Shown here piece after piece: positions 1 to 4,331 of a stretch of 26,941 bases of DNA. The notes under the pieces are model-generated. The model ran no database searches, had not been told where the DNA came from, and saw only the letters and a program-made list of their open reading frames with translations. The stretch is from a virus. The position numbers and the translations under genes are program-made. Position 1 is the first letter of the stretch; the number at the start of each line of letters is the position of its first letter. The DNA lies in the IMG/VR virus record IMGVR_UViG_3300043313_001297, positions 1 through 26,941 of that record; one strand, written 5' to 3'.

Positions 1-27
1 CGCTCGGGCGGATGGTCGCGGGCGCAA
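1..27. repeat. Terminal direct repeat (circular overlap), left copy
   Basis: These 27 bases are identical to 26915-26941. They lie inside the integrase coding sequence, and the frame reads through the join without interruption. This is what an assembler leaves when it closes a circle, and it is not an att duplication. The true circle is therefore 26,914 bp. Confidence 0.93.
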
Positions 28-47
28 GGATGCCTGATTCGGAGTAG
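1..47 (+). CDS. int: Integrase, C-terminal end (continues from 26065-26941 across the circle)
   Basis: This is the last part of the tyrosine recombinase that begins at 26065. Joining base 26941 to base 28 keeps the frame and adds a short tail (GARMPDSE) before a TAG stop at 45-47. The catalytic tyrosine lies before the join, so this piece is only the C-terminal extension. The attP core starts about 30 bases after the stop, the usual int-attP arrangement. Confidence 0.9.
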   Translation, partial: LGRMVAGARMPDSE

Positions 48-52
48 GACGC

Positions 53-120
53 CTGATCCAGCGGCTGGAATGCGTGTTCTGGATCAGTTAGTTGAGGTTC
101 GAATCCTTGTACCCCAGCCA
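53..120 (+). other. attP: Phage attachment site attP with the 3' half of tRNA-Gln
   Basis: Bases 77-120 read as a tRNA-Gln 3' half: an anticodon loop TTCTGGA (CTG anticodon), the 3' anticodon strand TCAGT, a T-arm TGAGG-TTCGAAT-CCTTG, the acceptor strand TACCCCA, a discriminator G and an encoded CCA. TACCCCAGCCA is characteristic of bacterial tRNA-Gln. The 5' half is missing: bases before 77 do not pair with the anticodon stem. The tRNA identity therefore starts at the anticodon loop, a common crossover point for tRNA-targeting tyrosine integrases. On integration this segment would restore the host gene. A 9-bp perfect inverted repeat, CTGATCCAG (53-61) and CTGGATCAG (79-87), straddles the left edge and may be a core-type integrase site. 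Only one copy exists, which fits the circular form. Confidence 0.85.
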
Positions 121-127
121 TTAACAA

Positions 128-161
128 AACAGCGCTCTGACAACCATGTTGGGGCGCTGTT
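128..161. terminator. Hairpin downstream of attP
   Basis: AACAGCGCTC (128-137) pairs with GGGCGCTGTT (152-161), ten pairs with one G-T, around a 14-base loop. There is no T run after it, so it may be a weak terminator for integrase transcripts, an mRNA structure, or an integrase/host-factor site beside attP. Confidence 0.35.
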
Positions 162-180
162 GTCGATTCCTGGAGATGAG

Positions 181-582
181 ATGAGTCCAGGTGTAGGTCT
201 GATCAACCTGGTAATTGCGGCCTTGGGCCTTGCGGTCCTCGTGGGCCTTGCAGCGACCTATTTTCGCCAGCAGCCGTATGCGCGGTTCCTGGCGAATGCC
301 TGGCAGGCTTTGCCGTACACCCTAACCGCGATGCTGACAATCGGGCTGACATCCTGGCTGATCAACCCGCTCGGTCGTGGCGCAAATACGCCGGGCCTCG
401 GCTTCTATGACACAGGACCAATTGCACCGGCGCTGTGCGGTGGCACTCGGTACATCGGCAATCCACAGACGCACCTGTACTACCCACCGAGCGAGGACCT
501 GCCGTTACTCAGTCCACGCGAGCAATGTTTTGACACGCCCGCAGCTGCCGAGAACGCCGGCTATACGCCCGCCCGGCAGTAA
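181..582 (+). CDS. Two-TM membrane protein with C-terminal Ada/sunset-like small domain
   Basis: This is a protein of 133 residues. The ATG at 181 is chosen because GGAG lies at 172-175, whereas the frame further upstream runs through attP. Two hydrophobic segments are visible: residues 7-28 (LINLVIAALG onward) and about 42-60 (LPYTLTAMLT onward). The C-terminal third has a YIGN start, a YYPP element, a CF pair and an AENAGYTPAR end. This matches the short IKGN/YH-type domain seen in proteins annotated as Ada metal-binding-like or sunset domain. The gene at 2566 ends in the same domain. The role is unknown. A holin-like or superinfection-exclusion membrane role is only a guess from two TM segments and the position next to int. 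A strong hairpin terminator follows at 685-743. Confidence 0.75.
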   Translation: MSPGVGLINLVIAALGLAVLVGLAATYFRQQPYARFLANAWQALPYTLTAMLTIGLTSWLINPLGRGANTPGLGFYDTGPIAPALCGGTRYIGNPQTHLYYPPSEDLPLLSPREQCFDTPAAAENAGYTPARQ

Positions 583-684
583 TGATGATGAAAAGCTGAT
601 TGGTAAGGTGCGCCGCAAGGGGTACTGAAACAATCGCTCTATGTGGGGCTACTGGACGTCGGCAAAACTGAACAGTAGATCCAC

Positions 685-743
685 AACAGAACGCCCGCCG
701 GAGTAGGTGCCTTAGACGGCTACTCCGGCGGGCGTTCTGTTTT
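685..743. terminator. Bidirectional terminator with 22-bp perfect stem
   Basis: Bases 685-706 and 720-741 are perfectly complementary over 22 bp, with a 13-base loop. A T run follows on the plus strand (740-743). It separates the plus-strand gene ending at 582 from the minus-strand HTH gene. The stop codon of the HTH gene (712-714) is in the loop, so one stem arm also encodes the last residues of that protein. Confidence 0.85.
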
Positions 744-942
744 CCATCGTCTGATTCGCGTCGTCTTTTGGGCGTCCGCCCTTATTCTTCTCACTCGCTC
801 GGTACTGATCCAGTTCCTCCCGAGTAAAAATCCAATGGCCGCTCACTTTGCGCCCAACGCCCTCTTGTGTGAGCTGATGGAGGCGCTGCCGGCTGACACC
901 GAGATACTGCGCTGCTTCCTCACCCATAAGCCAATTATCCAT
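712..942 (-). CDS. Excisionase-like / MerR-type helix-turn-helix DNA-binding protein
   Basis: This is a protein of 76 residues. It opens MDNWLMGEEAAQYLGVSRQR, a helix-turn-helix of the excise/MerR-like family, followed by the small-wing signature GHWIFTREELDQYRASE and a basic tail (KNKGGRPKD). Phage excisionases (Xis) and small regulators have this size and fold. The start at 942 is supported by AAGGGGG just upstream and a promoter directly in front of it; a longer frame reaching 1140 would run through that promoter and the HNH gene. The gene has its own palindromic operator (952-995), suggesting autoregulation. The C-terminus is encoded within a terminator stem. Xis is the first guess because of the proximity to int and attP; a lysis-lysogeny regulator is the alternative. 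Confidence 0.8.
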   Translation of the reverse strand: MDNWLMGEEAAQYLGVSRQRLHQLTQEGVGRKVSGHWIFTREELDQYRASEKNKGGRPKDDANQTMENRTPAGVAV

Positions 943-951
943 TCTGCCCCC

Positions 952-995
952 TTGACGTATGTCCATCAGTATATCCCGCGCCGGACATCTGTCAA
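952..995 (-). promoter_or_regulatory. Promoter and palindromic operator of the HTH gene
   Basis: Reading leftward, a -35 TTGACA (990-995), a 16-base spacer and a -10 TATACT (968-973) lie just before the HTH gene. An inverted repeat overlays them: TTGACAGATGTCC on the minus strand at 995-983 matches the inverse of 952-964 (TTGACGTATGTCC) at 11 of 13 positions. One arm covers the -35 and the other lies at the start of the transcript. A dimer bound here would block transcription, as in autorepression. Confidence 0.7.
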
Positions 996-1000
996 CCAGT

Positions 1001-1399
1001 TTACAACTCCCGATCGCTCTTTCCACTGTTGCATGGCTCACAAAGCGTCCAGAGGTTTTCTTCGTCGTTTGACCCACCTTTGGCGACGGCAACCTTGTGA
1101 TCAACTTCCAGGCGTACACCATCACCCGCGCCAGCTCCACAAAGCGAACAACGGTAGTTGTCTCGCCTCATGATGGAGAACCGCCGGCTTTTGGAGACTT
1201 GAATCCGCCGATGTCGCATGGACCTCGGCAGGCGGCATTCATTACAGGTCGAGGCAACAGTGTAGCAGCCGTCCTTTCGCCGGATCACGAAGTCGATAAT
1301 GTCCTTCCTCGCAAGGCACGTTCCACACACACGGTAGGCGCCTGGCGAGGTGTACCGCCAAGGAAGTTCCTCTCTCCGAATCGGTGTACAATCGTCCAT
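1001..1399 (-). CDS. HNH endonuclease with N-terminal zinc ribbon
   Basis: This is a protein of about 132 residues. The N-terminal half has a CGTC...CNEC pair typical of a zinc ribbon. The C-terminal half is a clear HNH nuclease: YRCSLCG, then LEVDHKVAVAKGG, ENLWTLC and CNSGKSD, giving the His, Asn and second zinc pair of the fold. Small HNH proteins in phages act in DNA packaging with terminase or as free-standing homing endonucleases. The location in the control region, far from terminase, favours the second or a regulatory role. ATG 1399 is used; an in-frame GTG at 1408 is possible. The ribosome site is weak. It is driven by the leftward member of the overlapping promoter pair at 1409-1456. 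Confidence 0.83.
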   Translation of the reverse strand: MDDCTPIRREELPWRYTSPGAYRVCGTCLARKDIIDFVIRRKDGCYTVASTCNECRLPRSMRHRRIQVSKSRRFSIMRRDNYRCSLCGAGAGDGVRLEVDHKVAVAKGGSNDEENLWTLCEPCNSGKSDREL

Positions 1400-1408
1400 A
1401 TAAACCAC

Positions 1409-1437
1409 TTGACATTTGTCTACTGAGAGTGTATCAT
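1409..1437 (+). promoter_or_regulatory. Strong rightward sigma-70 promoter
   Basis: TTGACA (1409-1414), a 17-base spacer and TATCAT (1432-1437) form a near-consensus promoter. It reads into the genes at 1469, 1734 and 2249. Its -10 overlaps the -10 of the opposing promoter, so the two probably exclude each other. Confidence 0.8.
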
Positions 1438-1452
1438 ACTCTTAGACAAATG
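1413..1452. promoter_or_regulatory. Operator: 10-bp inverted repeat across the divergent promoters
   Basis: CATTTGTCTA (1413-1422) and TAGACAAATG (1443-1452) are perfect inverses. Inside them AGAGT (1426-1430) mirrors ACTCT (1438-1442, one base out of register). The palindrome spans both -10 boxes and one -35 of each promoter, so a single bound regulator could control both directions. Which protein binds is unknown. Confidence 0.7.
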
Positions 1453-1456
1453 ACAA
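1428..1456 (-). promoter_or_regulatory. Leftward promoter overlapping the rightward one
   Basis: On the minus strand TTGTCA (1456-1451), 17 bases and TACACT (1433-1428) make a promoter for the HNH gene. The -10 with its downstream bases, TACACTCTCAG, recurs exactly upstream of the CRISPR-like array at 3830-3820. Confidence 0.65.
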
Positions 1457-1468
1457 GGAGTTATGCAC

Positions 1469-1672
1469 ATGGGCTATCAGAACGCACCGGCAACCATCAC
1501 CGTCACGCGCGACGGCCAGCCGGTTGTGTGGATCGTGGATTATGTGGCGAAAACCGTCACAGTCACACTGGCGGGTGTCACGCTCGGCACCTGGGGCAAT
1601 CGCACGGCGGCGAAAACGGCGCTCGACTTGATTGATGTGCCAGCACCAAAGAAGGGCCGGAAGGCGGCCTAA
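1469..1672 (+). CDS. Small basic-tailed protein of unknown function
   Basis: This is a protein of 67 residues, first gene of the rightward control transcript. AAGGAG at 1455-1460 is eight bases before ATG 1469, better placed than the ATG at 1463, which is only two bases away. The sequence alternates beta-type stretches (ATITVTRDG, PVVWIVDYV, TVTVTLAGV), followed by a short helix (NRTAAKTALDLI) and a basic end (KKGRKAA). I do not recognise a family. Position under a tightly controlled promoter suggests a regulatory or early protein, but nothing in the sequence proves this. Confidence 0.7.
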   Translation: MGYQNAPATITVTRDGQPVVWIVDYVAKTVTVTLAGVTLGTWGNRTAAKTALDLIDVPAPKKGRKAA

Positions 1673-1677
1673 CAAGC

Positions 1678-1713
1678 GGCCCGGTCGAGTGACGAAGACC
1701 ACTCGACCGGGCC
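1678..1713. terminator. 14-bp perfect hairpin between two early genes
   Basis: GGCCCGGTCGAGTG (1678-1691) pairs perfectly with 1700-1713 around an 8-base loop. No T run follows, so partial termination, mRNA stability or control of access to the 1734 start are all possible. Confidence 0.55.
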
Positions 1714-1733
1714 ATGTCACCGGAGTACCACCG

Positions 1734-2252
1734 ATGAGCACAATGACTCTACCACACCGAACGACAACGATCACCCCCGAGATGATCACCGCCGCGTCAC
1801 TGCTGGTTCGCATCACGCACTCGGACGATGCCAGCCTTGCCCGCGCACTCGGCAAGGCTGAGTGCCGCCTGTTTGACCTGGCCTGGGTTGTGGCCGATGG
1901 ACAGCTCCACATCGCCAGCCACAGCCGCCCCCGCGATGTGAACCTCACCGACGGCCTTGAGTGTTCGTGTCCGACCAGCCGGGGCACCTGCTGGCACCTG
2001 GCGGCCTGGTCGATTCTCTCGGCGGTTTGCGCTGCCGGCATCAACCCGGTCGCGCCGATTCCCCTCCCGCTCTGCGTCGAGCTCGACGATGATGATGAGC
2101 CGGGGAGCTTCCTGGATGGTCCGTTCGATGCGTTCGACGATGACAGTCTGACGCATGACGAGTACGGCGATGTGATCCCGATGTCTCCGGTGTACTTCGA
2201 GGAAGTGGACGAGTTGCCGGTGATGGTCCGGCGTGTGCGGAGGGCAGCATGA
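1734..2252 (+). CDS. SWIM-type zinc-finger protein
   Basis: This is a protein of 172 residues starting MSTMTLPHRT. GGAG at 1721-1724 supports ATG 1734. The central region holds ECSCPTSRGTCWHLAAW, a CxC...CxH arrangement typical of SWIM zinc fingers, preceded by the usual strand-rich lead (DGQLHIASHSRPRDVNL). The C-terminal third is very acidic (DDDDE, DDDS). SWIM domains bind DNA or proteins in bacterial ATPases, transposases and small phage or plasmid proteins; here the domain stands alone. The acidic tail could mimic DNA or mediate protein binding. It overlaps the next gene by ATGA. Confidence 0.75.
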   Translation: MSTMTLPHRTTTITPEMITAASLLVRITHSDDASLARALGKAECRLFDLAWVVADGQLHIASHSRPRDVNLTDGLECSCPTSRGTCWHLAAWSILSAVCAAGINPVAPIPLPLCVELDDDDEPGSFLDGPFDAFDDDSLTHDEYGDVIPMSPVYFEEVDELPVMVRRVRRAA

Positions 2253-2452
2253 TCACGAGTGAGTTTGTCGAGCTGGCGCGCGAGATCCAACAGGATACCG
2301 GCCTGGACGAAGATGCAGCCTACCGCCAGGCCTGGCAGCAGATGCCCGAGCTGCTCAACGATGTGATGATGGACACGCGCTATATTCCCCGGCGCGTGGT
2401 GCTGTTCGATCTGCTGACAGCGGCTGAGCTGGCGAAGCTCACCGACAGGTAG
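2249..2452 (+). CDS. Small helical protein of unknown function
   Basis: This is a protein of 67 residues, coupled to the SWIM gene by ATGA at 2249-2252. It is mostly helical and acidic in the first half (EFVELAREIQ, LDEDAAYRQA) and ends LLTAAELAKLTDR. No family is recognised. Because translation is coupled, it probably works with or is co-regulated with the SWIM protein. A terminator hairpin follows at 2501-2545. Confidence 0.65.
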   Translation: MITSEFVELAREIQQDTGLDEDAAYRQAWQQMPELLNDVMMDTRYIPRRVVLFDLLTAAELAKLTDR

Positions 2453-2500
2453 GGCTCTCAGCGTCCCCTCAGCAAGCTCTTATCCGTTCCCAAGACCGCC

Positions 2501-2545
2501 AGCACACGAGTCGGTAGACTCCGACTCGTGCTCACCTTGCTTTTG
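2501..2545 (+). terminator. Rho-independent terminator of the rightward early unit
   Basis: CACGAGTCGG (2505-2514) pairs with CCGACTCGTG (2521-2530) around a 6-base loop, followed by a T-rich stretch (CCTTGCTTTTG, 2535-2545). It closes the 1469-2452 unit. Confidence 0.75.
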
Positions 2546-2565
2546 TATTTTGACTGGAGATTTCA

Positions 2566-3063
2566 GTGTTTCACCGTATGATACATATCCCGATGGCCGT
2601 GTGGCGCGCCTATATGCGCCGGGTGCGTGCCGCAGAGGGCCGCAGCAAGCTGGCCTGGATCGTCGTGCCGATCGTCGGGGTGCTCCTACTCATCGGTATG
2701 CTGGCCCCAACGCCGCCGGCGGCGTCCAGTTCGGTTGCAGCTCCTGTCGCGATGCTCGAGACCGTCGACGAGGTTGGGCCCGAGGCGACCGCGCTGCCGA
2801 TCGTGGATGTTGCTCCAGCCGAGGCGCCGGCCGTCGATGAGCCGGCACCTGCTGAAACTTCCGCACCTGCAGCTGCACGCGGCGCGGTCGCACCCACTGG
2901 CGACGACTGCCCACCCGAGGCCATGATCAAGGGCAATCAGGGCAAGAGCGACTGGATCTATCATCGCCCGGGCAGCAGCTCGTACAGCCGCACCGACCCC
3001 GAGGAGTGTTTCGCTACAGCAGCCGATGCCGAAGCCGCCGGCTATCGAGCGGCCAAACGCTGA
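2566..3063 (+). CDS. Membrane-anchored protein with Pro/Ala linker and sunset-type domain
   Basis: This is a protein of 165 residues. The GTG at 2566 is chosen because GGAG ends six bases before it. Residues about 28-48 (KLAWIVVPIV then GVLLLIG) form one transmembrane helix after a basic N-terminus. A long Ala/Pro/Glu-rich linker follows. The C-terminal 50 residues have the pattern MIKGNQG, IYHRPGSSSYSRT, EECF, DAEAAGYRAAKR. This is the small domain found at the end of many secreted thermonuclease-like and actinobacterial or phage proteins (sunset domain). The domain would face outside the membrane. It shares this domain with the 181-582 protein. A function at the cell surface is possible but not shown. 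Confidence 0.8.
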   Translation: MFHRMIHIPMAVWRAYMRRVRAAEGRSKLAWIVVPIVGVLLLIGMLAPTPPAASSSVAAPVAMLETVDEVGPEATALPIVDVAPAEAPAVDEPAPAETSAPAAARGAVAPTGDDCPPEAMIKGNQGKSDWIYHRPGSSSYSRTDPEECFATAADAEAAGYRAAKR

Positions 3064-3328
3064 CGGCAGTGGAATTGCTGCACTGAACAAGCTGAGCGCT
3101 CGCCAGATCCACGCTCACGACCTCGCCATCAATGCTGATGTGCGGGGTCGTTTCGTGGTATGGTCCACTCTCGCACGGTGCGCTGTGGTATGCGGCAGAG
3201 ACCTTGCTAGCGAATGTCCTGTAGCCGTTCAACGCGGCTCGCCGTGCTATCCACGTTTCACTGGAGGGGCCAGCACGACGCCCGGCGCGGCTGTCCTGGT
3301 CGTTATCGTCGGCTTTGTCGTCGTGCAT
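3014..3328 (-). CDS. Small Cys/His protein of unknown function
   Basis: This is a predicted protein of 104 residues. Residues about 27-57 (WIARRAALNG, YRTFASKVSA, AYHSAPCESG, PYHETT) resemble small phage proteins that carry a degraded zinc knuckle ending in a WHLT-like motif, so this part at least looks coded. The C-terminal 30 residues overlap the end of the 2566-3063 gene head-on and look less protein-like. It lies 3 bases after the stop of the 3332-3514 gene, suggesting one leftward transcript that begins upstream of the CRISPR-like array. Confidence 0.45.
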   Translation of the reverse strand: MHDDKADDNDQDSRAGRRAGPSSETWIARRAALNGYRTFASKVSAAYHSAPCESGPYHETTPHISIDGEVVSVDLASAQLVQCSNSTAVSVWPLDSRRLRHRLL

Positions 3329-3331
3329 TTC

Positions 3332-3514
3332 TCATGCAGCGTCGTGCTGGTCTGTAGGATAGCCGATGCTGGCCCGATGCTCGTCACAGACCGGGACCAG
3401 CGTGTAACGTCCATCTGGACGCGCCTCAACGCGGCTGAGGCTGGTAAGGTTCTCGCATTGAGAACACGGCACCGCGGGCGTGTGGTGGATGAATTGGGGA
3501 AACAAGGCGCGCAT
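3332..3514 (-). CDS. Small zinc-ribbon-like protein downstream of the CRISPR-like array
   Basis: This is a protein of 60 residues. It has PCSQCENLTSLSRVEARPDG and PVCDEHRASIG, giving CxxC and CxxH pairs typical of a compact zinc ribbon. The ATG at 3512-3514 abuts the last array repeat: the degenerate repeat 3515-3551 supplies GGAG (minus strand 3524-3521), six bases before the start. The gene is therefore likely to be on the same transcript as the array. Function unknown. Confidence 0.55.
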   Translation of the reverse strand: MRALFPQFIHHTPAVPCSQCENLTSLSRVEARPDGRYTLVPVCDEHRASIGYPTDQHDAA

Positions 3515-3769
3515 CTTTCACTCCACTCCCACGGGTCGATACGGTTTCAACCGCAGCGCGAACACAAAGCGCAGCAGTTGCGAATTGTATGAGTACCCTA
3601 CCACGGGTCGATATGGTTGCAACACACCGGGGCGCATCCTTGACGACCTCGCGCTGCACGCTTTCAGTACCCTACCACGGGTCGATACCATTGCAACCGT
3701 GCCTCGACTGTCGAGGCCTACTGGGGTCAACTCTTTCAGTACCCTACCACGGGTCGAAACACTGGAGGG
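3515..3769 (-). CRISPR. Cas-less CRISPR-like mini-array: four degenerate 37-bp repeats, three spacers
   Basis: Repeats lie at 3515-3551, 3587-3623, 3661-3697 and 3733-3769, with spacers of 35, 37 and 35 bases. The plus-strand core is AGTACCCTACCACGGGTCGA, with ACCC/GGGT forming a short stem. Read on the minus strand each repeat begins GTTGCAAC and ends ACTGAAAG, the usual 5' GTT and 3' GAAAG ends of processed CRISPR repeats. The repeats at 3661 and 3733 share their last 25 bases (minus sense) exactly and keep the ACTGAAAG handle. The repeat at 3733 has lost its 5' end, 3587 has a damaged handle, and 3515 carries several changes. No cas gene is present anywhere. The spacers differ from one another. 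Host-derived arrays, superinfection exclusion through host Cas proteins, or a decoy RNA are all open. Confidence 0.7.
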
Positions 3770-3905
3770 CAGAACCACGCCCCGTCTGCCCCCCAGCTGG
3801 CGGGGCCTAGCCCTGCGTGCTGAGAGTGTAGCACACCCGAAAGAGGGACAAAAAGAGCCAAAGAGGGACATTCTTTCCTTTTGCAAATGGTTATTTCTAT
3901 AACTT
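3770..3905 (-). promoter_or_regulatory. Upstream (leader-like) region and promoter of the array
   Basis: The minus-strand -10 TACACT (3830-3825) is followed by the same TCTCAG as the HNH promoter; a weak -35 TTTTGT lies 17 bases upstream. Transcription would start near 3818 and enter the array about 50 bases later. The transcribed lead holds a 7-bp hairpin (GGGCAGA/TCTGCCC, 3767-3791). Two copies of AAAGAGGGACA (3840-3850 and 3860-3870) are spaced 20 bp, two helical turns, as in tandem regulator sites. The stretch beyond 3870 is AT-rich. No coding sequence is seen between 3770 and 4097. Confidence 0.5.
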
Positions 3906-3995
3906 GATAATCTTGAGTTAATTCGGCATGAAATGAGACGACCCGCTACAACGGGTGGCACGTCGCGCGGGTCTGGTTCGCCCTGATTACCCGAT

Positions 3996-4024
3996 ATAGT
4001 AGCATTTTTACTATTTCTATGCTA
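3996..4024. promoter_or_regulatory. AT-rich overlapping inverted repeats upstream of the lysis cassette
   Basis: ATAGTA (3996-4001) mirrors TACTAT (4009-4014), and TAGCAT (4000-4005) mirrors ATGCTA (4019-4024). The tract stands out in GC-rich surroundings, 75-100 bases before the first lysis-cassette gene. TACTAT and TATGCT are possible -10 boxes, but no good -35 is visible. It is likely a promoter/operator for the rightward late genes. Confidence 0.4.
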
Positions 4025-4097
4025 GATTGACCTCACCGTGGTGGCATGGCAGCCGCCGCGTCTTTGCGTCCGGCCTGTGTCCACGGTCGGAGCACAG

Positions 4098-4331
4098 ATG
4101 ACCCACGAGCAGAACATTATCGCGACGGCCGTTGACTTGATGGTTGCCCGTGACAACCTGCGCGCTGCGATGCGCCAGCGGAACAGTCACCGTGCCGCGT
4201 CCGTCGAGTTCCAAGATGATTTCACCGCTGCTCTCGATCGGCTCGGCACGGCACTCAAGGCGGCTGGGCTGGACTGGCAGGATGAGGCGACGTGGGACCG
4301 CCTACGCTCTGGGCAGTTGGTGATTCAATGA
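4098..4331 (+). CDS. Small helical protein, first gene of the lysis cassette
   Basis: This is a protein of 77 residues starting MTHEQNIIAT. GGAG at 4088-4091 supports ATG 4098; the frame also extends up to 4038 without a ribosome site. It is largely helical (VDLMVARDNLRAAMRQRN, FTAALDRLGTALKAAGL) with no transmembrane segment, so it is not an obvious holin. It is coupled by ATGA to the amidase. Function unknown; a lysis accessory or tail/packaging helper is possible. Confidence 0.65.
   Translation: MTHEQNIIATAVDLMVARDNLRAAMRQRNSHRAASVEFQDDFTAALDRLGTALKAAGLDWQDEATWDRLRSGQLVIQ

Noticed and set aside
50-120. A complete tRNA gene
   Set aside because: Only the half from the anticodon loop to CCA fits; the D arm, 5' acceptor strand and 5' anticodon stem are absent.
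70-180. Upstream extension of the 181-582 protein
   Set aside because: It would translate through attP; GGAG at 172-175 supports the start at 181.
943-1140. N-terminal extension of the excisionase-like protein
   Set aside because: It runs through the promoter/operator and into the HNH gene on the same strand; the start at 942 has a good ribosome site.
3934-3957. ACCCG-ctacaa-CGGGT hairpin as a fifth CRISPR repeat
   Set aside because: The stem resembles that of the repeat but the flanks do not match and the spacing is wrong.
3518-3961. Frames that read through the repeat array on both strands
   Set aside because: They only translate the repeats (for example repeated STLPRVD or VSTRGRVL) and overlap the spacers.
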